Assembly: GCA_965260935.1 (NCBI GenBank)
Contig: OZ253374.1
Coordinates: 1,736,001 to 1,800,000, forward strand
Length of the DNA: 64,000 bases
Reading direction: 5' to 3'
DNA from: JBBROS01 sp965260935
Lineage (GTDB): Bacteria > Pseudomonadota > Alphaproteobacteria > Acetobacterales > Acetobacteraceae
Below the pieces are notes generated by a model. The model was not told the origin of the DNA. It saw only the letters and a list, made by a program, of their open reading frames with translations, and made no database searches. The stretch's first letter is position 1, and each line of letters opens with the position of its first letter. A program made the translations under genes and the position numbers. Shown one piece after another: positions 44,297-52,925 of this stretch.

Positions 44297-44554
44297 TCAC
44301 AGCGGCTTTTGCCGCTCCACGCCGCCTTTGCGGATAACACCACGATCCCGCAAGCAGGCCAGCATCGCATCCTGCTTGGCGGCATTCAGCTCGTCCTGGC
44401 TGTCGTGGAGGAAATAGGCGCTGCCCACGCCCTTGATGATCAACCGTTTTACCGCGGGATCATTATTGGCCTGCCGTTCGCAAACCGCCTGCGCCGACTC
44501 CGGTTCCCGGGCGCAGGCGGCCAGCAGCAACAGGAGCGGTATAGCGCGCATCAT
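44297..44554 (-). CDS. Small lipoprotein coupled to nudC
   Basis: 85 residues starting at ATG 44554, which overlaps the nudC stop (ATGA). The lipobox is LLLLAACAREP, so the mature protein starts at Cys and is membrane-anchored. The rest is hydrophilic (VCERQANNDPAVKRLIIKGV, LNAAKQDAMLACLRDRG) with two further cysteines. No family name is recognised. Overlap with nudC suggests joint expression. Confidence 0.65.
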   Translation of the reverse strand: MMRAIPLLLLLAACAREPESAQAVCERQANNDPAVKRLIIKGVGSAYFLHDSQDELNAAKQDAMLACLRDRGVIRKGGVERQKPL

Positions 44555-45486
44555 TTCGTTTCGATCCAATCCTCGATCAAGCGGCGTGCGATGCTGTCGC
44601 CCCGCGGCAAGCTGATGCCGGCCCGCTCCGGCTGTTTCAGCTCGGCGCGGGTGAACCACCGGACGTCGCTCAGTTCCGATTGCTGGATGGTGATCGCCTC
44701 CGTCGCCGCCTCGGCATAGAAGCCGAGCATGATGCTGGCTGGAAACGGCCAGGGCTGGCTGCTGTGATAGCTTACGCGGTCGACGCGCACTCCGCTTTCC
44801 TCGAACACCTCGCGCGCCACAGCCTCCTCCAGGCTCTCGCCCGGCTCAACGAAACCCGCAAGCGTCGAATACATCGCCGCCGGGAACCGTTCCGCATGGC
44901 CCAGCAATGCGCGCTCGCCCAAGGGACCGCGGTGATGCACGAGCATGATGACGGCCGGGTCGGTGCGCGGGAAATGCTGTGTGCCGCAAGCGCCGCACGC
45001 CATCGCGTGCCCGGCGCTGCGAGGCTCGCACGTCCCGCCGCACACGCCGCAGAAACAGTGGCGGACGCGCCAATGCATTAATCCGCGGGCATGGGCCAGC
45101 ACGGCGGCGTCGCTCGCCGGCAACGCCCCGGCCAAGGCGCGAAGATCCTCGAACCGGCCCATCGACTCCGGCAGCAGCGGCAAGGGATCATCGACGCCGC
45201 TCAGGTCCACCGCAAACACGGCCTGCCCGGACAACAGGCCGAGGAACGCCCACGGGCCGCCCGCCATCCGCAACGCCGCCGCCGCATCCCTGGAAAGATA
45301 GACCGCCTGCGGCCCCGCGCCGTGATCGTCCTGGACCAACGTCTTTGCCCGCCACACCGGCACAAACAGGCTGTCTGCGGCATCGAACCGCGCCCCGATC
45401 CAATCCGCATCGTCCCGCAACTGCCCGGCACGATCGAGCGGGCTGCCGGTATAGGCGTTCGGACGGCTGGCAAGGATAAACGTCAT
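44551..45486 (-). CDS. nudC: NAD(+)/NADH diphosphatase (NudC-like)
   Basis: 311 residues from ATG 45486. A zinc ribbon (HCFCGVCGGTCEPR and AMACGACGTQHFPRTDP) precedes the Nudix box GFVEPGESLEEAVAREVFEE SG, and the NADH-pyrophosphatase signature SQPWPFPASIMLGF follows. It hydrolyses NAD(H) to NMN(H) and AMP and removes NAD caps from RNA in E. coli. The long upstream frame to 45639 has no family sequence. Confidence 0.92.
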   Translation of the reverse strand: MTFILASRPNAYTGSPLDRAGQLRDDADWIGARFDAADSLFVPVWRAKTLVQDDHGAGPQAVYLSRDAAAALRMAGGPWAFLGLLSGQAVFAVDLSGVDDPLPLLPESMGRFEDLRALAGALPASDAAVLAHARGLMHWRVRHCFCGVCGGTCEPRSAGHAMACGACGTQHFPRTDPAVIMLVHHRGPLGERALLGHAERFPAAMYSTLAGFVEPGESLEEAVAREVFEESGVRVDRVSYHSSQPWPFPASIMLGFYAEAATEAITIQQSELSDVRWFTRAELKQPERAGISLPRGDSIARRLIEDWIETK

Positions 45487-45640
45487 GCGAAGGCCGGTTT
45501 CGCATGGCCTGCCGCCTCTGGCCAGTGACTGCTGAAAGCATTCGCGTGCCAGCGCAGAGTCTAGCTTCTGGACCCGAAGCCGATCCAAATTTCCGGCCTC
45601 GTCCGCGCCGGGTCGTGAGCGGGTTGTGCTCACCTTCATA

Positions 45641-45862
45641 TCACAGCCGGTTAGGAACGGGATGCCGAAGCCGGCGCGAAGGAACGCATAGCCCAGCGTA
45701 AATCACAGCCGCGGCGAAAGCGCAGATCGCGTGCGCTAAAGCGTTCTCAGCCAGTAGAATGCCACCTACTACAGCGTACACAATCGCGAGCGCCGCGTGA
45801 GCGAGATGATGACGGGTAATCACGGCCTGAACCTCATTCAGTTGAACCGGCTGCATATCCAT
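45641..45862 (-). CDS. Possible small two-helix membrane protein
   Basis: 73 residues from ATG 45862 with AGGA five bases upstream. Two hydrophobic segments (HLAHAALAIVYAVVGGILLA; AHAICAFAAAVIYAGLCV) and a basic tail (PSRRLRHPVPNRL). The frame continues upstream in a long open frame across the SRP RNA, but that part is a shadow. No family recognised; only topology and ribosome site support it. Confidence 0.45.
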   Translation of the reverse strand: MDMQPVQLNEVQAVITRHHLAHAALAIVYAVVGGILLAENALAHAICAFAAAVIYAGLCVPSRRLRHPVPNRL

Positions 45863-46114
45863 CGCATCCTGACCGCAATGGACAGGCCTCTTGCCGCAAT
45901 GGACTGCAATGGCTCGCAAACCAAAGCCTAAAGCTGCCCGGGGCGGATTTGCAGCACTGCTCTCCGCTGCCTTGAATGCGAATACAAAGCCATCAACCTG
46001 ACGCACGTCGACAACCTGGGTTGTCATAAGCCAGCGGCTATACCCTAAAAGAGGGATGTCACCCTGAAATCCGATGGCTGGCCACCAAGCCCCGCCTCGT
46101 GTTAGACTATCTAT

Positions 46115-46210
46115 GGGAGGTCGGCGGCGGACGGGTGCCTCGCCAACCCGGTCAGGTCCGGAAGGAAGCAGCCGCAACGAGTTTCCGCTCGGGTCGTTGT
46201 CCGGCCTCCC
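46115..46210 (+). ncRNA. ffs: Signal recognition particle 4.5S RNA
   Basis: The diagnostic SRP loop is present as GGTCAGGTCCGGAAGGAAGC followed by AGCC within GGGAGG...CCTCCC ends. The 96-nt sequence folds into one long hairpin with the conserved GGAA tetraloop-type apex. It binds Ffh and FtsY for membrane targeting. Position directly before dnaX is the usual alphaproteobacterial arrangement. A possible -10 (TAGACT at 46103-46108) precedes it. Confidence 0.93.
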
Positions 46211-46246
46211 ACCCCACCCCAAGCGCGACAGGAGTCCGGCGCCTCG

Positions 46247-48082
46247 ATGTCTGGCCTTCTGGACGAAACCTTGCCGGAGCCGCCCCCCTCCGGCCCTAGC
46301 ATGTTCGGCGACGACCCGGCGCCGCTGCCCGCCCCGCCCATCGCCGCCGCCCCCGCCTACCGCGTCCTCGCCCGTAAATACCGCCCGACCGGCTTCGGCG
46401 ACCTGGTGGGCCAAGAAGCGATGGTCCGCATCCTGCGCAACGCCTTCGCCCAGAACCGGGTCGCCCATGCCTGGATGCTGACCGGCGTGCGCGGCGTCGG
46501 CAAAACCACCACGGCCCGCATCATCGCCCGCGCGCTCAACTGCGTCGGCCCCGGCGGCCAGGGCGGCCCCACCGTCGAGCCTTGCGGCGTTTGCCCCAAC
46601 TGCACCGCCATCCTCAATGACCGGCATCCGGACGTGGTCGAGATGGACGCCGCCAGCAACACCGGCGTCGACGACGTGCGCCAGGTGATCGACGCCGCCC
46701 GCTACCGCCCGCTCCAGGCGCGCTACAAGGTGTTCATCGTGGACGAGGTCCACATGCTCAGCCGCAACGCTTTCAACGCCCTGCTGAAAACGCTGGAGGA
46801 GCCGCCGCCGCACGTCAAGTTCATCTTCGCCACCACCGAGATCCGCAAAGTCCCCGTCACCGTCCTGTCCCGCTGCCAGCGGTTCGACCTGCGCCGCATC
46901 TCGGTCGCGGAACTCGCCGCCCTGTTCGGGCGCATCGCCGCCAAAGAAGGCGTGGAGGTCGCCCCCGGGGCGCTCGACCTCGTTGCCCGCGCCGCCGACG
47001 GCTCGGCCCGCGACGGCCTTTCCCTGCTCGACCAGGCCATCGCCCAGGGCGCCGGCACCCCGGTCGGCGCGGACCAGGTGACCGAGATGCTCGGCCTCGC
47101 CGACCGCACCGCCGTCCACGCCCTGATCGAAGCCGTGCTCGCCGGCAAGCCCGCCCAGGTCCTGGCGCTCACCGACCGCGCGCACGAGCGCGGCGCTGAC
47201 CTCGGTCTGCTGCTGCAAGACCTGCTGGAACTCACCCATACGCTGACCCGGCTCAAGACCGTGCCCGCGCTCCGCGACGGCAACGAACTCCCCGAGGCCG
47301 AGCGCGCGGCCGGGGCGGCGCTCGCGGACCGGCTCTCGATGCCCGTCCTCGGCCGCCTGTGGCAGATGCTGCTGAAGGGCGCGGGCGAGGTCGAGCAGGC
47401 GTCCGACCGCCGCGCAGCCGCCGAGATGGTGCTGATCCGCTGCTGCTACGTGGCCGACCTGCCGCCGCCCGGAGAGCTGGTCAAGCGTCTCGCCACCGAA
47501 GGGCCGGCCCAGCCCGCGCCCCGCGCCGCTCAACCCCCCGATACCGGCGGCGGCGTCCGCGCGGTCGCCAACGGCCCAACCGTTCCGGCCCCCCAGCCCG
47601 ACTCGTTGCCCCCCACCCCGCGCCTGCGAAGCTTCCGCGACGTCGCCCAGCTTGCCGAGACCCGGCGCGAGGCCCTGCTGCACAGCCATATCCTGCACCA
47701 AGTCCACCTGGTCCGCTTCGCCCAAGGCCTGATTGAGCTCCGCCCCGAGCCCACCGCCCCGCGCGACCTTGCTCCCAGCCTCGCCCGGATGCTGCTGGAG
47801 GCCACCGGCCAGCGCTGGACCATCGCCCTCTCGCATGAGGCAGGCGAGCCGACGCTTGCCGAGCAGGGCCGGGCTGCCGACATGGCGCGCAGGTCGGCAG
47901 CCGCCGAACACCCGCTCGTCCGCGCGATCATGGCCGCTTTTCCCGGCGCCGAGATCGCGAAGGTGAGCGACGAACGCGCCGACGTGTATGGACTAGCCCC
48001 CGAGATCGCGCTCGGCGAGCCCGACATGCCGGAATTCGCCCCGCCCGACGCGGAACCCATGGAAGAGATAGAGGAGGACTGA
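46247..48082 (+). CDS. dnaX: DNA polymerase III subunit gamma/tau
   Basis: 611 residues. AAA+ clamp-loader domain: YRVLARKYRPTGFGDLVGQE, Walker A GVRGVGKTTTARI, four-Cys zinc site (CGVCPNC and upstream C), Walker B IVDEVHMLSRNAFNALLKTL, SRC motif LSRCQRFDLRR. Domain III and a Pro/Ala-rich linker follow, then a tau-type C-terminus ending in EEIEED. It loads the sliding clamp and links polymerase cores. One base separates its stop from the ybaB GTG. Confidence 0.96.
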   Translation: MSGLLDETLPEPPPSGPSMFGDDPAPLPAPPIAAAPAYRVLARKYRPTGFGDLVGQEAMVRILRNAFAQNRVAHAWMLTGVRGVGKTTTARIIARALNCVGPGGQGGPTVEPCGVCPNCTAILNDRHPDVVEMDAASNTGVDDVRQVIDAARYRPLQARYKVFIVDEVHMLSRNAFNALLKTLEEPPPHVKFIFATTEIRKVPVTVLSRCQRFDLRRISVAELAALFGRIAAKEGVEVAPGALDLVARAADGSARDGLSLLDQAIAQGAGTPVGADQVTEMLGLADRTAVHALIEAVLAGKPAQVLALTDRAHERGADLGLLLQDLLELTHTLTRLKTVPALRDGNELPEAERAAGAALADRLSMPVLGRLWQMLLKGAGEVEQASDRRAAAEMVLIRCCYVADLPPPGELVKRLATEGPAQPAPRAAQPPDTGGGVRAVANGPTVPAPQPDSLPPTPRLRSFRDVAQLAETRREALLHSHILHQVHLVRFAQGLIELRPEPTAPRDLAPSLARMLLEATGQRWTIALSHEAGEPTLAEQGRAADMARRSAAAEHPLVRAIMAAFPGAEIAKVSDERADVYGLAPEIALGEPDMPEFAPPDAEPMEEIEED

Positions 48083-48083
48083 C

Positions 48084-48407
48084 GTGAAGAACCTAGCCGG
48101 CCTGATGAAGCAGGCAACCGAGATGCAGGCCAAGATGAAGGAGATGCAGGCCAAGCTGGAGGCGATGGAGATCGAAGGCGCGGCTGGGGCAGGGATGGTG
48201 GCCGTCACCATGTCCGGAAAAGGCGATCTCCGCCGCATGACGATTGATCCGAAACTGGCCGACCCCGGCGAGATCGAGATGCTGCAAGACTTGATCGTCG
48301 CCGCCCATGCCGATGCCCGGCGCAAGCTCGAGCAGGTGATGGCCGAGGAGATGCAGCAGGCGACCGGCGGCTTACAGCTACCCGGAGGCATGTCGCTGCC
48401 ATTCTGA
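48084..48407 (+). CDS. YbaB/EbfC nucleoid-associated protein
   Basis: 107 residues from GTG 48084. NLAGLMKQATEMQAKMKEMQ and the central VAVTMSGKGDLRRMTIDPKL, then IEMLQDLIVAAHADARRKLE, match the YbaB fold. It binds DNA as a dimer without strict specificity. It stands between dnaX and recR, its conserved location. Confidence 0.93.
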   Translation: MKNLAGLMKQATEMQAKMKEMQAKLEAMEIEGAAGAGMVAVTMSGKGDLRRMTIDPKLADPGEIEMLQDLIVAAHADARRKLEQVMAEEMQQATGGLQLPGGMSLPF

Positions 48408-48425
48408 ACTCTCGGTCCTGATCCG

Positions 48426-49025
48426 ATGGGCGGTCCCGAGGTCGAGCGGCTGATCGGCCTGCTCGCGCGTCTGCCGGGCCTCGGGCCGCGCAGCGCCCGG
48501 CGCGCCGCCCTGCGCATGTTGCAGCACCCGCAAACGCGCATGGTCCCGCTGGCCGCAGCGCTTGACGAGGCGGCCAGGGCAGTGCGGCCCTGCGCGCAAT
48601 GCGGCAATCTCGACAGCCGTGATCCCTGCGGCATCTGCGCCGATCCTGCGCGGGACAGGACGCTGGTTTGCGTGGTGGAAGGCGTGGGCGACCTTTGGGC
48701 GCTGGAGCGGGCCGGCGTGCATCGTGGCCTGTATCACGTCCTCGGCGGCACCCTGTCAGCCCTGGGCGGCACGGGGCCGGAAGATTTGAACGTCCCGCCG
48801 CTCCTGGCTCGCATCGAGGCCGGCGGGATCGAGGAAGTTATCCTCGCGCTGGCTGCCACGGTGGACGGCGCAAGCACCGCCCATTGGCTGAACGAGCGTT
48901 TGCATCAACTCGCCCCCGGATTGCGGGTAAGCCGGGTCGGGCACGGCGTGCCGATCGGCGGCGCGCTCGACGTTCTGGACGACGGCACCCTGGCCGCCGC
49001 GTTGCGAGGCCGGCGGGCGGTCTAG
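48426..49025 (+). CDS. recR: Recombination protein RecR
   Basis: 199 residues. HhH-like N-terminus (GLLARLPGLGPRSARRAALR), a four-Cys zinc finger (PCAQCGNLDSRDPCGICADP) and a Toprim domain (TLVCVVEGVGDLWALERAGV, YHVLGGTLSALGGTGPEDL). It acts with RecF/RecO to load RecA at gaps. Last gene of dnaX-ybaB-recR; a strong hairpin follows 60 bp later. Confidence 0.95.
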   Translation: MGGPEVERLIGLLARLPGLGPRSARRAALRMLQHPQTRMVPLAAALDEAARAVRPCAQCGNLDSRDPCGICADPARDRTLVCVVEGVGDLWALERAGVHRGLYHVLGGTLSALGGTGPEDLNVPPLLARIEAGGIEEVILALAATVDGASTAHWLNERLHQLAPGLRVSRVGHGVPIGGALDVLDDGTLAAALRGRRAV

Positions 49026-49083
49026 CGTGCTTTCAGGCGAAGTGTGCGCGGTTCGCCACCCGGAAAGCACGTCAAATCAATAA

Positions 49084-49129
49084 CTAGTCTCCTTTCCTGC
49101 TGAGGCTGCTCGGCAGGAAAGGAGACTAG
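49084..49129 (+). promoter_or_regulatory. 17-bp perfect hairpin sharing the cupin ribosome site sequence
   Basis: CTAGTCTCCTTTCCTGC (49084-49100) and its exact complement (49113-49129) surround a 12-base loop. There is no T-run after it. The 3' arm contains GAAAGGAGAC (49117-49126), which recurs exactly at 49163-49172 as the ribosome-binding region of the cupin gene. The 5' arm contains the complement GTCTCCTTTC (49087-49096), so it could pair with either copy. This could be a recR transcript end, a leader regulatory element, or both. Confidence 0.6.
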
Positions 49130-49177
49130 CGGCGGATCGCCGGTTGCGGGACAATAGATGGAGAAAGGAGACGCGCA

Positions 49178-49573
49178 ATGAATATCAAGCGAGCAGGATC
49201 TCAGCCCTCCAGCCGCGGACCGGCTGAGTATTTCACCGGCGCGGTGCGGCTTGACCCCTTGAACAGCCCGCCCGATCCAGCCCGCGTGACGATGGCCTTG
49301 GTCACCTTTGAGCCCGGCGCGCGCACGGCATGGCACACCCACCCGCTCGGCCAGACCCTGATCGTCACCGCGGGCTGCGGCTGGGCCCAGCGCGACGGCG
49401 GGCCGGTCGAGGAGATCCGGCCGGGCGATGTTGTCTGGTTTCCGCCGGGCGAGAAGCACTGGCATGGGGCCACGGCCACCACCGGAATGAGCCATGTCGC
49501 CGTTCAAGAAAAGCGTGACGGCTCGCCGGTGGATTGGATGGAGCAGGTGACCGAAGAGCAGTACCGGACATAG
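49178..49573 (+). CDS. Cupin protein of (R)-mandelonitrile-lyase-like type
   Basis: 131 residues, single cupin barrel. ALVTFEPGARTAWHTHPLGQ carries the metal-binding His pair; VEEIRPGDVVWFPPGEKHWH gives the second motif with a further His. The sequence style matches small manganese cupins annotated as (R)-mandelonitrile lyase or carboxymuconolactone-decarboxylase-associated cupins. The true substrate is unknown. AAGGAG lies seven bases before ATG 49178 and is repeated in the upstream hairpin. Confidence 0.8.
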   Translation: MNIKRAGSQPSSRGPAEYFTGAVRLDPLNSPPDPARVTMALVTFEPGARTAWHTHPLGQTLIVTAGCGWAQRDGGPVEEIRPGDVVWFPPGEKHWHGATATTGMSHVAVQEKRDGSPVDWMEQVTEEQYRT

Positions 49574-49737
49574 GATAGCCGCGCCATCCCTGCCGCGTTG
49601 CCTTTCACCCGGTGGGAACGCCTTGGCGCATTAACGCGTGGCACTGATCCTGACAAGCTAATCGCAAGGTTTGCCTGGGCCGGGTGCAATATCACCCGGC
49701 CCGACACTCACTCCCGCGCGCCGGCCTTTGCAACAGC

Positions 49738-50637
49738 TCAGCGGACGACGCGCCGCTCCATCATCAGGTCAGGCCGACGCACCGCCACCGCGCCGCCGAT
49801 GGCCGCCGCGATGGCGCCAAGCAGAATTGCCGCGGCCCCGAGGAATGAGCCGGTCGACGCGGCAGCGGCGCTTTTGTCCGCTGCCGTCTTTGCGGTTTGG
49901 ATCGCCTCATTCTTTGTTTGCTGGAATTTCGCCTGCGCCTCGTTGAAGCGCTGCGTCGCCTCTTCCTTGCTGATGTTCGCCTGCGCAGCCGTGATAGCAA
50001 TGATCCGGTCCTTCGCCGCTGCTGCCTCCTGGCCGTTGCCGGCCAGCTTCGGCAGTTCGGAGGCGACCGCCTTCTGCGCCTGCTCCGGAGTCATCTGCGC
50101 CGGGTCAGGGTTGGCCGGCTCAAGGTAGGCTTGCGCCTGCTGCTGCAACGTATCGGGTCCAACGCCCGCTGCATCGGCCACTTTCGGCACCGCCGACGAA
50201 ATGCCGGACCCAGCCGCCGACAATCCGCTGCCGACAACCGAGAACGCGCCGCCGATGAGGCCGCCGACCGCCGATGTCAGCAGATAGAACGTGAGCAAAG
50301 TCGATATGCCCCAGATGACAAGCCCGTGCAGCACCCCGTCAAACCGGTTGACAATCCCGGCCAGCCAGGACGCGGCGTACGCTCCGAAGCCCAACGCCAC
50401 CAAACTGCTCACCAGCCACCAGATGCCGGCGCCAGTGCCCAAGCTGCTCGCCGCAGGCGTCCCGTTCGCCGTATTCGGATCGATCGTGCCGAGGCCGACG
50501 CCCAGGCCAACCATGCTCAGCAGCAACTGCACTGCGATCACCAGGACAACGCCGGCAATAATCGCCCCCCAGGAGATACGGACCTGCGTCCGCTCCTGCA
50601 GCGGACGGGACGTGGTTTCAACGGTCGTTGTGCTCAT
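49738..50637 (-). CDS. PhnA-like membrane protein of a stress cluster
   Basis: 299 residues. Membrane segments near 22-45 (ISWGAIIAGVVLVIAVQLLL), 72-95 (WWLVSSLVALGFGAYAASWL), 105-135 (GLVIWGISTLLTFYLLTSAV) and at the end (GSFLGAAAILLGAIAAAIGG). The stretch between ~165 and 265 is charged and helical (AAAAKDRIIAITAAQANISK). Similar proteins are annotated PhnA-like, without known function. It is the third gene of the minus-strand run after two DUF2382 genes. Confidence 0.6.
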   Translation of the reverse strand: MSTTTVETTSRPLQERTQVRISWGAIIAGVVLVIAVQLLLSMVGLGVGLGTIDPNTANGTPAASSLGTGAGIWWLVSSLVALGFGAYAASWLAGIVNRFDGVLHGLVIWGISTLLTFYLLTSAVGGLIGGAFSVVGSGLSAAGSGISSAVPKVADAAGVGPDTLQQQAQAYLEPANPDPAQMTPEQAQKAVASELPKLAGNGQEAAAAKDRIIAITAAQANISKEEATQRFNEAQAKFQQTKNEAIQTAKTAADKSAAAASTGSFLGAAAILLGAIAAAIGGAVAVRRPDLMMERRVVR

Positions 50638-50782
50638 AGCGCTCTCCTAAGCATCATTCGGCAGAGCGTGCTGGTACGCTGCCGGTAAGATGCGTCTCCA
50701 AAACTCTCTAAGCAGGCCTGCGTGGCGCAGGCCTGCTTAATCCAACACGGCCCGGAATACGCGAGGTGCCCCGGATAGTTCC

Positions 50783-51610
50783 TTAGTTCTTCCGAGCCGG
50801 TGGAACTGGTGATGTATTTGCCACTCCCTTCGTAGCGGCCGTCGCTGACCCAAGGTCCTCGATTTCGACTTCGTCGCGCCGGACAGTGTCTTTCACCGTC
50901 TCGACATGCTCCGAACTCTCCGTGCGCAAGCTGATCTCCTCGACGATCCGGGCCGTCTTGCCGACAACGGCTTCTTCGGCCGTTTCCTGCATCTCGATCG
51001 TCTTTTCCTCGAACGCCGCGGCATCAGCCTGATGTCCATCCGTCACCGGACGGCGGTCTACGTGCACGGTCTCGCTATGCAACGTCACCTGCTCTTCGAC
51101 CGGCTTCTCGACCACGTAGGTATGCACCCGCGTCGTCCCGCCCCGGACCGCGCGCTTGCCGACGTTAAGCTCCTCGGCGGCCAGGCTGATCGTTCCGTCA
51201 CCCGCCTGCTTGCCGCCCGTCTGCATAGCGGGCGTCGTCGCCGGCGCGGCAGCCGCATGAGTGGTCGTCGTCGTGGTGGTTTCAAACCCGGCGGCCCGCT
51301 CGTCGAGATCAACTGGATCGTGCGCTTCAAGAATGTCGCTGACCCGCGTCAAATGCTCGTCGCCAACCCGAACCGTCACCGCGGTCGAGCCGCCTTCCAC
51401 GCTCCGGTCATACACCGTCGAGTTCTCGGAACCGCCGCCGAACAGGCTGGCCCAAAAGCCCTGCTCCTGCGCCGGCTCGGCGGCCACGGCGCCCTGCTTG
51501 GCATGGCGGCTGATCGAGCCCGCAGGAACGCCGGCATCTTGCAGCGCGCTGATCGCGGCCTCGGCGTTCGCGGAGGTATCATAGACGGCGACGATATTGT
51601 GTTCAGCCAC
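50783..51610 (-). CDS. YsnF/AvaK-type DUF2382 stress protein
   Basis: 275 residues from GTG 51610, AGGAG upstream. GSP17M-like N-terminus (IVAVYDTSANAEAAISALQD), a Thr/Ala linker, then DUF2382: EELNVGKRAVRGGTTRVHTY, VEKPVEEQVTLHSETVHVDR, VVGKTARIVEEISLRTESSE and VKDTVRRDEVEIED. Closely paralogous to 5781-6764 but lacks the NPPGT...LGTN tail; it ends in a short Pro/Ala stretch instead. Acidic and hydrophilic. Confidence 0.85.
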   Translation of the reverse strand: MAEHNIVAVYDTSANAEAAISALQDAGVPAGSISRHAKQGAVAAEPAQEQGFWASLFGGGSENSTVYDRSVEGGSTAVTVRVGDEHLTRVSDILEAHDPVDLDERAAGFETTTTTTTHAAAAPATTPAMQTGGKQAGDGTISLAAEELNVGKRAVRGGTTRVHTYVVEKPVEEQVTLHSETVHVDRRPVTDGHQADAAAFEEKTIEMQETAEEAVVGKTARIVEEISLRTESSEHVETVKDTVRRDEVEIEDLGSATAATKGVANTSPVPPARKN

Positions 51611-51634
51611 GTTGCTTGCTCCTGAAATGTCTGT

Positions 51635-52045
51635 TCATTTGGCTCCGAGCACTTGTTGACTCGCCTCGGCGCGAGTGATCTCAGCCTCCTGCTCGCGCAG
51701 CACGACCGTCTCTTGATGCCGGTCAACCACCTTGACCCGGCGGATTCGCACCTCTTCCTTCAGCACCAGCTGCCGCTCGACTACCACGATCTCCTCGACG
51801 ACCGGCATGATCGTGGTGTCGCCCTCCTCGCGTACGGGCGGAACCGCATCCACCACGCGGCCGATCGGCACGCGCTCGACTTCGACCCGTTCATGCGTCA
51901 GCGTCTCGTCAATCGCCTGCTCGCGCGTCCGGGTGCTCGTCGTGACCCGGACAAGGTCGCCCTCGACCCGGCGGCGCGTGACAACGGCGGCCTCCGCGGC
52001 AAGGCTGATTGTTTGCGTTTCGGGGTCGAGGGAATCGGGGGGCAT
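51635..52045 (-). CDS. Short DUF2382 protein
   Basis: 136 residues from ATG 52045, chosen because GGAG lies six bases upstream; frames extend to 52168. One DUF2382 domain: ISLAAEAAVVTRRRVEGDLV, TLTHERVEVERVPIGRVVDA, DTTIMPVVEEIVVVERQLVL and ETVVLREQEAEITRAEAS. No GSP17M part and no signal. It is the first gene of the three-gene stress run; 24 bp separate it from the next gene. Confidence 0.8.
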   Translation of the reverse strand: MPPDSLDPETQTISLAAEAAVVTRRRVEGDLVRVTTSTRTREQAIDETLTHERVEVERVPIGRVVDAVPPVREEGDTTIMPVVEEIVVVERQLVLKEEVRIRRVKVVDRHQETVVLREQEAEITRAEASQQVLGAK

Positions 52046-52276
52046 TGGCGGCTCCAAGGGCTGGGACATCCCGGCCGGGCGCATTAGCTGGCGCGATGCC
52101 CAGAAGCCAATGTAAGCGTTGCTTACGCGTGAATGCGGCGGCAAAGCGAGTAACGGTCTCGTGAACACTGATCGCAGACTTTTGCAGGCACGCCGTTTTC
52201 GCGCATCCTCCTCTCACGGCATCCGCACGCCGAGCCGGGCCGAAACGGCGTCTTGGCGCATCCATACGGGGAAACA

Positions 52277-52882
52277 ATGGCATCGCTGCATTCACGCACG
52301 CCCCTGATCCTGGCAAGCCAATCGCAAGCCCGTGCGACGCTGCTCCGCGCCGCCGGCGTCGCGTTCGAGCAGCGCCCGGCCCATGTGGACGAGGCCGCGG
52401 CGAAGGCGGCGATGCGGAGGCAAGAGGCCGAGGCTGACGAGCTGGCGCTCGCCCTTGCCCTGTTGAAAGCGCGCCGCGTCCAAGAAGGCGCGGTCGTGAT
52501 CGGCGCGGACCAAGTGCTGGTCTGCGACGGCCAATGGTTCGACAAGCCGCCCGACATGGCCTCGGCGCGGGCGCAGCTCCACTCCTTGCGCGGACGCACC
52601 CACACGCTGATGACCGCCGTGGCCTGCCTGCAAGACGGAACCGTGCTCTGGCGCTGCCTGGCCTGCCCGGCGCTCACCATGCGCCCTTTCAGCGACGAGT
52701 TCCTCGACGCCTATCTTGCTCTGGAAGGCGAGGCCATCCTCTCCTCCGTCGGCGCCTACCGCCTGGAGGGCCTCGGCATCCAGCTCTTCGACCGCATCGA
52801 GGGCGACCATGCCGCCATCCTCGGCCTGCCGCTGCTGCCCCTGCTCGGCTTCCTGCGCCAGCATGGGGTACTGACGGCATGA
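52277..52882 (+). CDS. Maf/YceF-like nucleotide pyrophosphatase
   Basis: 201 residues from ATG 52277. LILASQSQARATLLRAAGVA is the Maf phosphate-binding start, GADQVLVCDGQWFDKP follows, and LSSVGAYRLEGLGIQLFDRI with GDHAAILGLPLLPL is the C-terminal signature. Maf proteins hydrolyse non-canonical or modified nucleoside triphosphates to monophosphates. The typical SPRR is SQAR here, which may change specificity. Confidence 0.85.
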   Translation: MASLHSRTPLILASQSQARATLLRAAGVAFEQRPAHVDEAAAKAAMRRQEAEADELALALALLKARRVQEGAVVIGADQVLVCDGQWFDKPPDMASARAQLHSLRGRTHTLMTAVACLQDGTVLWRCLACPALTMRPFSDEFLDAYLALEGEAILSSVGAYRLEGLGIQLFDRIEGDHAAILGLPLLPLLGFLRQHGVLTA

Positions 52883-52925
52883 CCCGCCTATGCGATAACC
52901 CGGCAACACGCAGGGACAGGTGAGG

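Noticed and set aside
45641..47911. 756-codon minus-strand open frame across ffs and dnaX
   Set aside because: It is the antisense shadow of dnaX in very GC-rich DNA; composition is Gly/Ala/Arg-rich with no domain. Only the last 73 codons were kept as a weak candidate.
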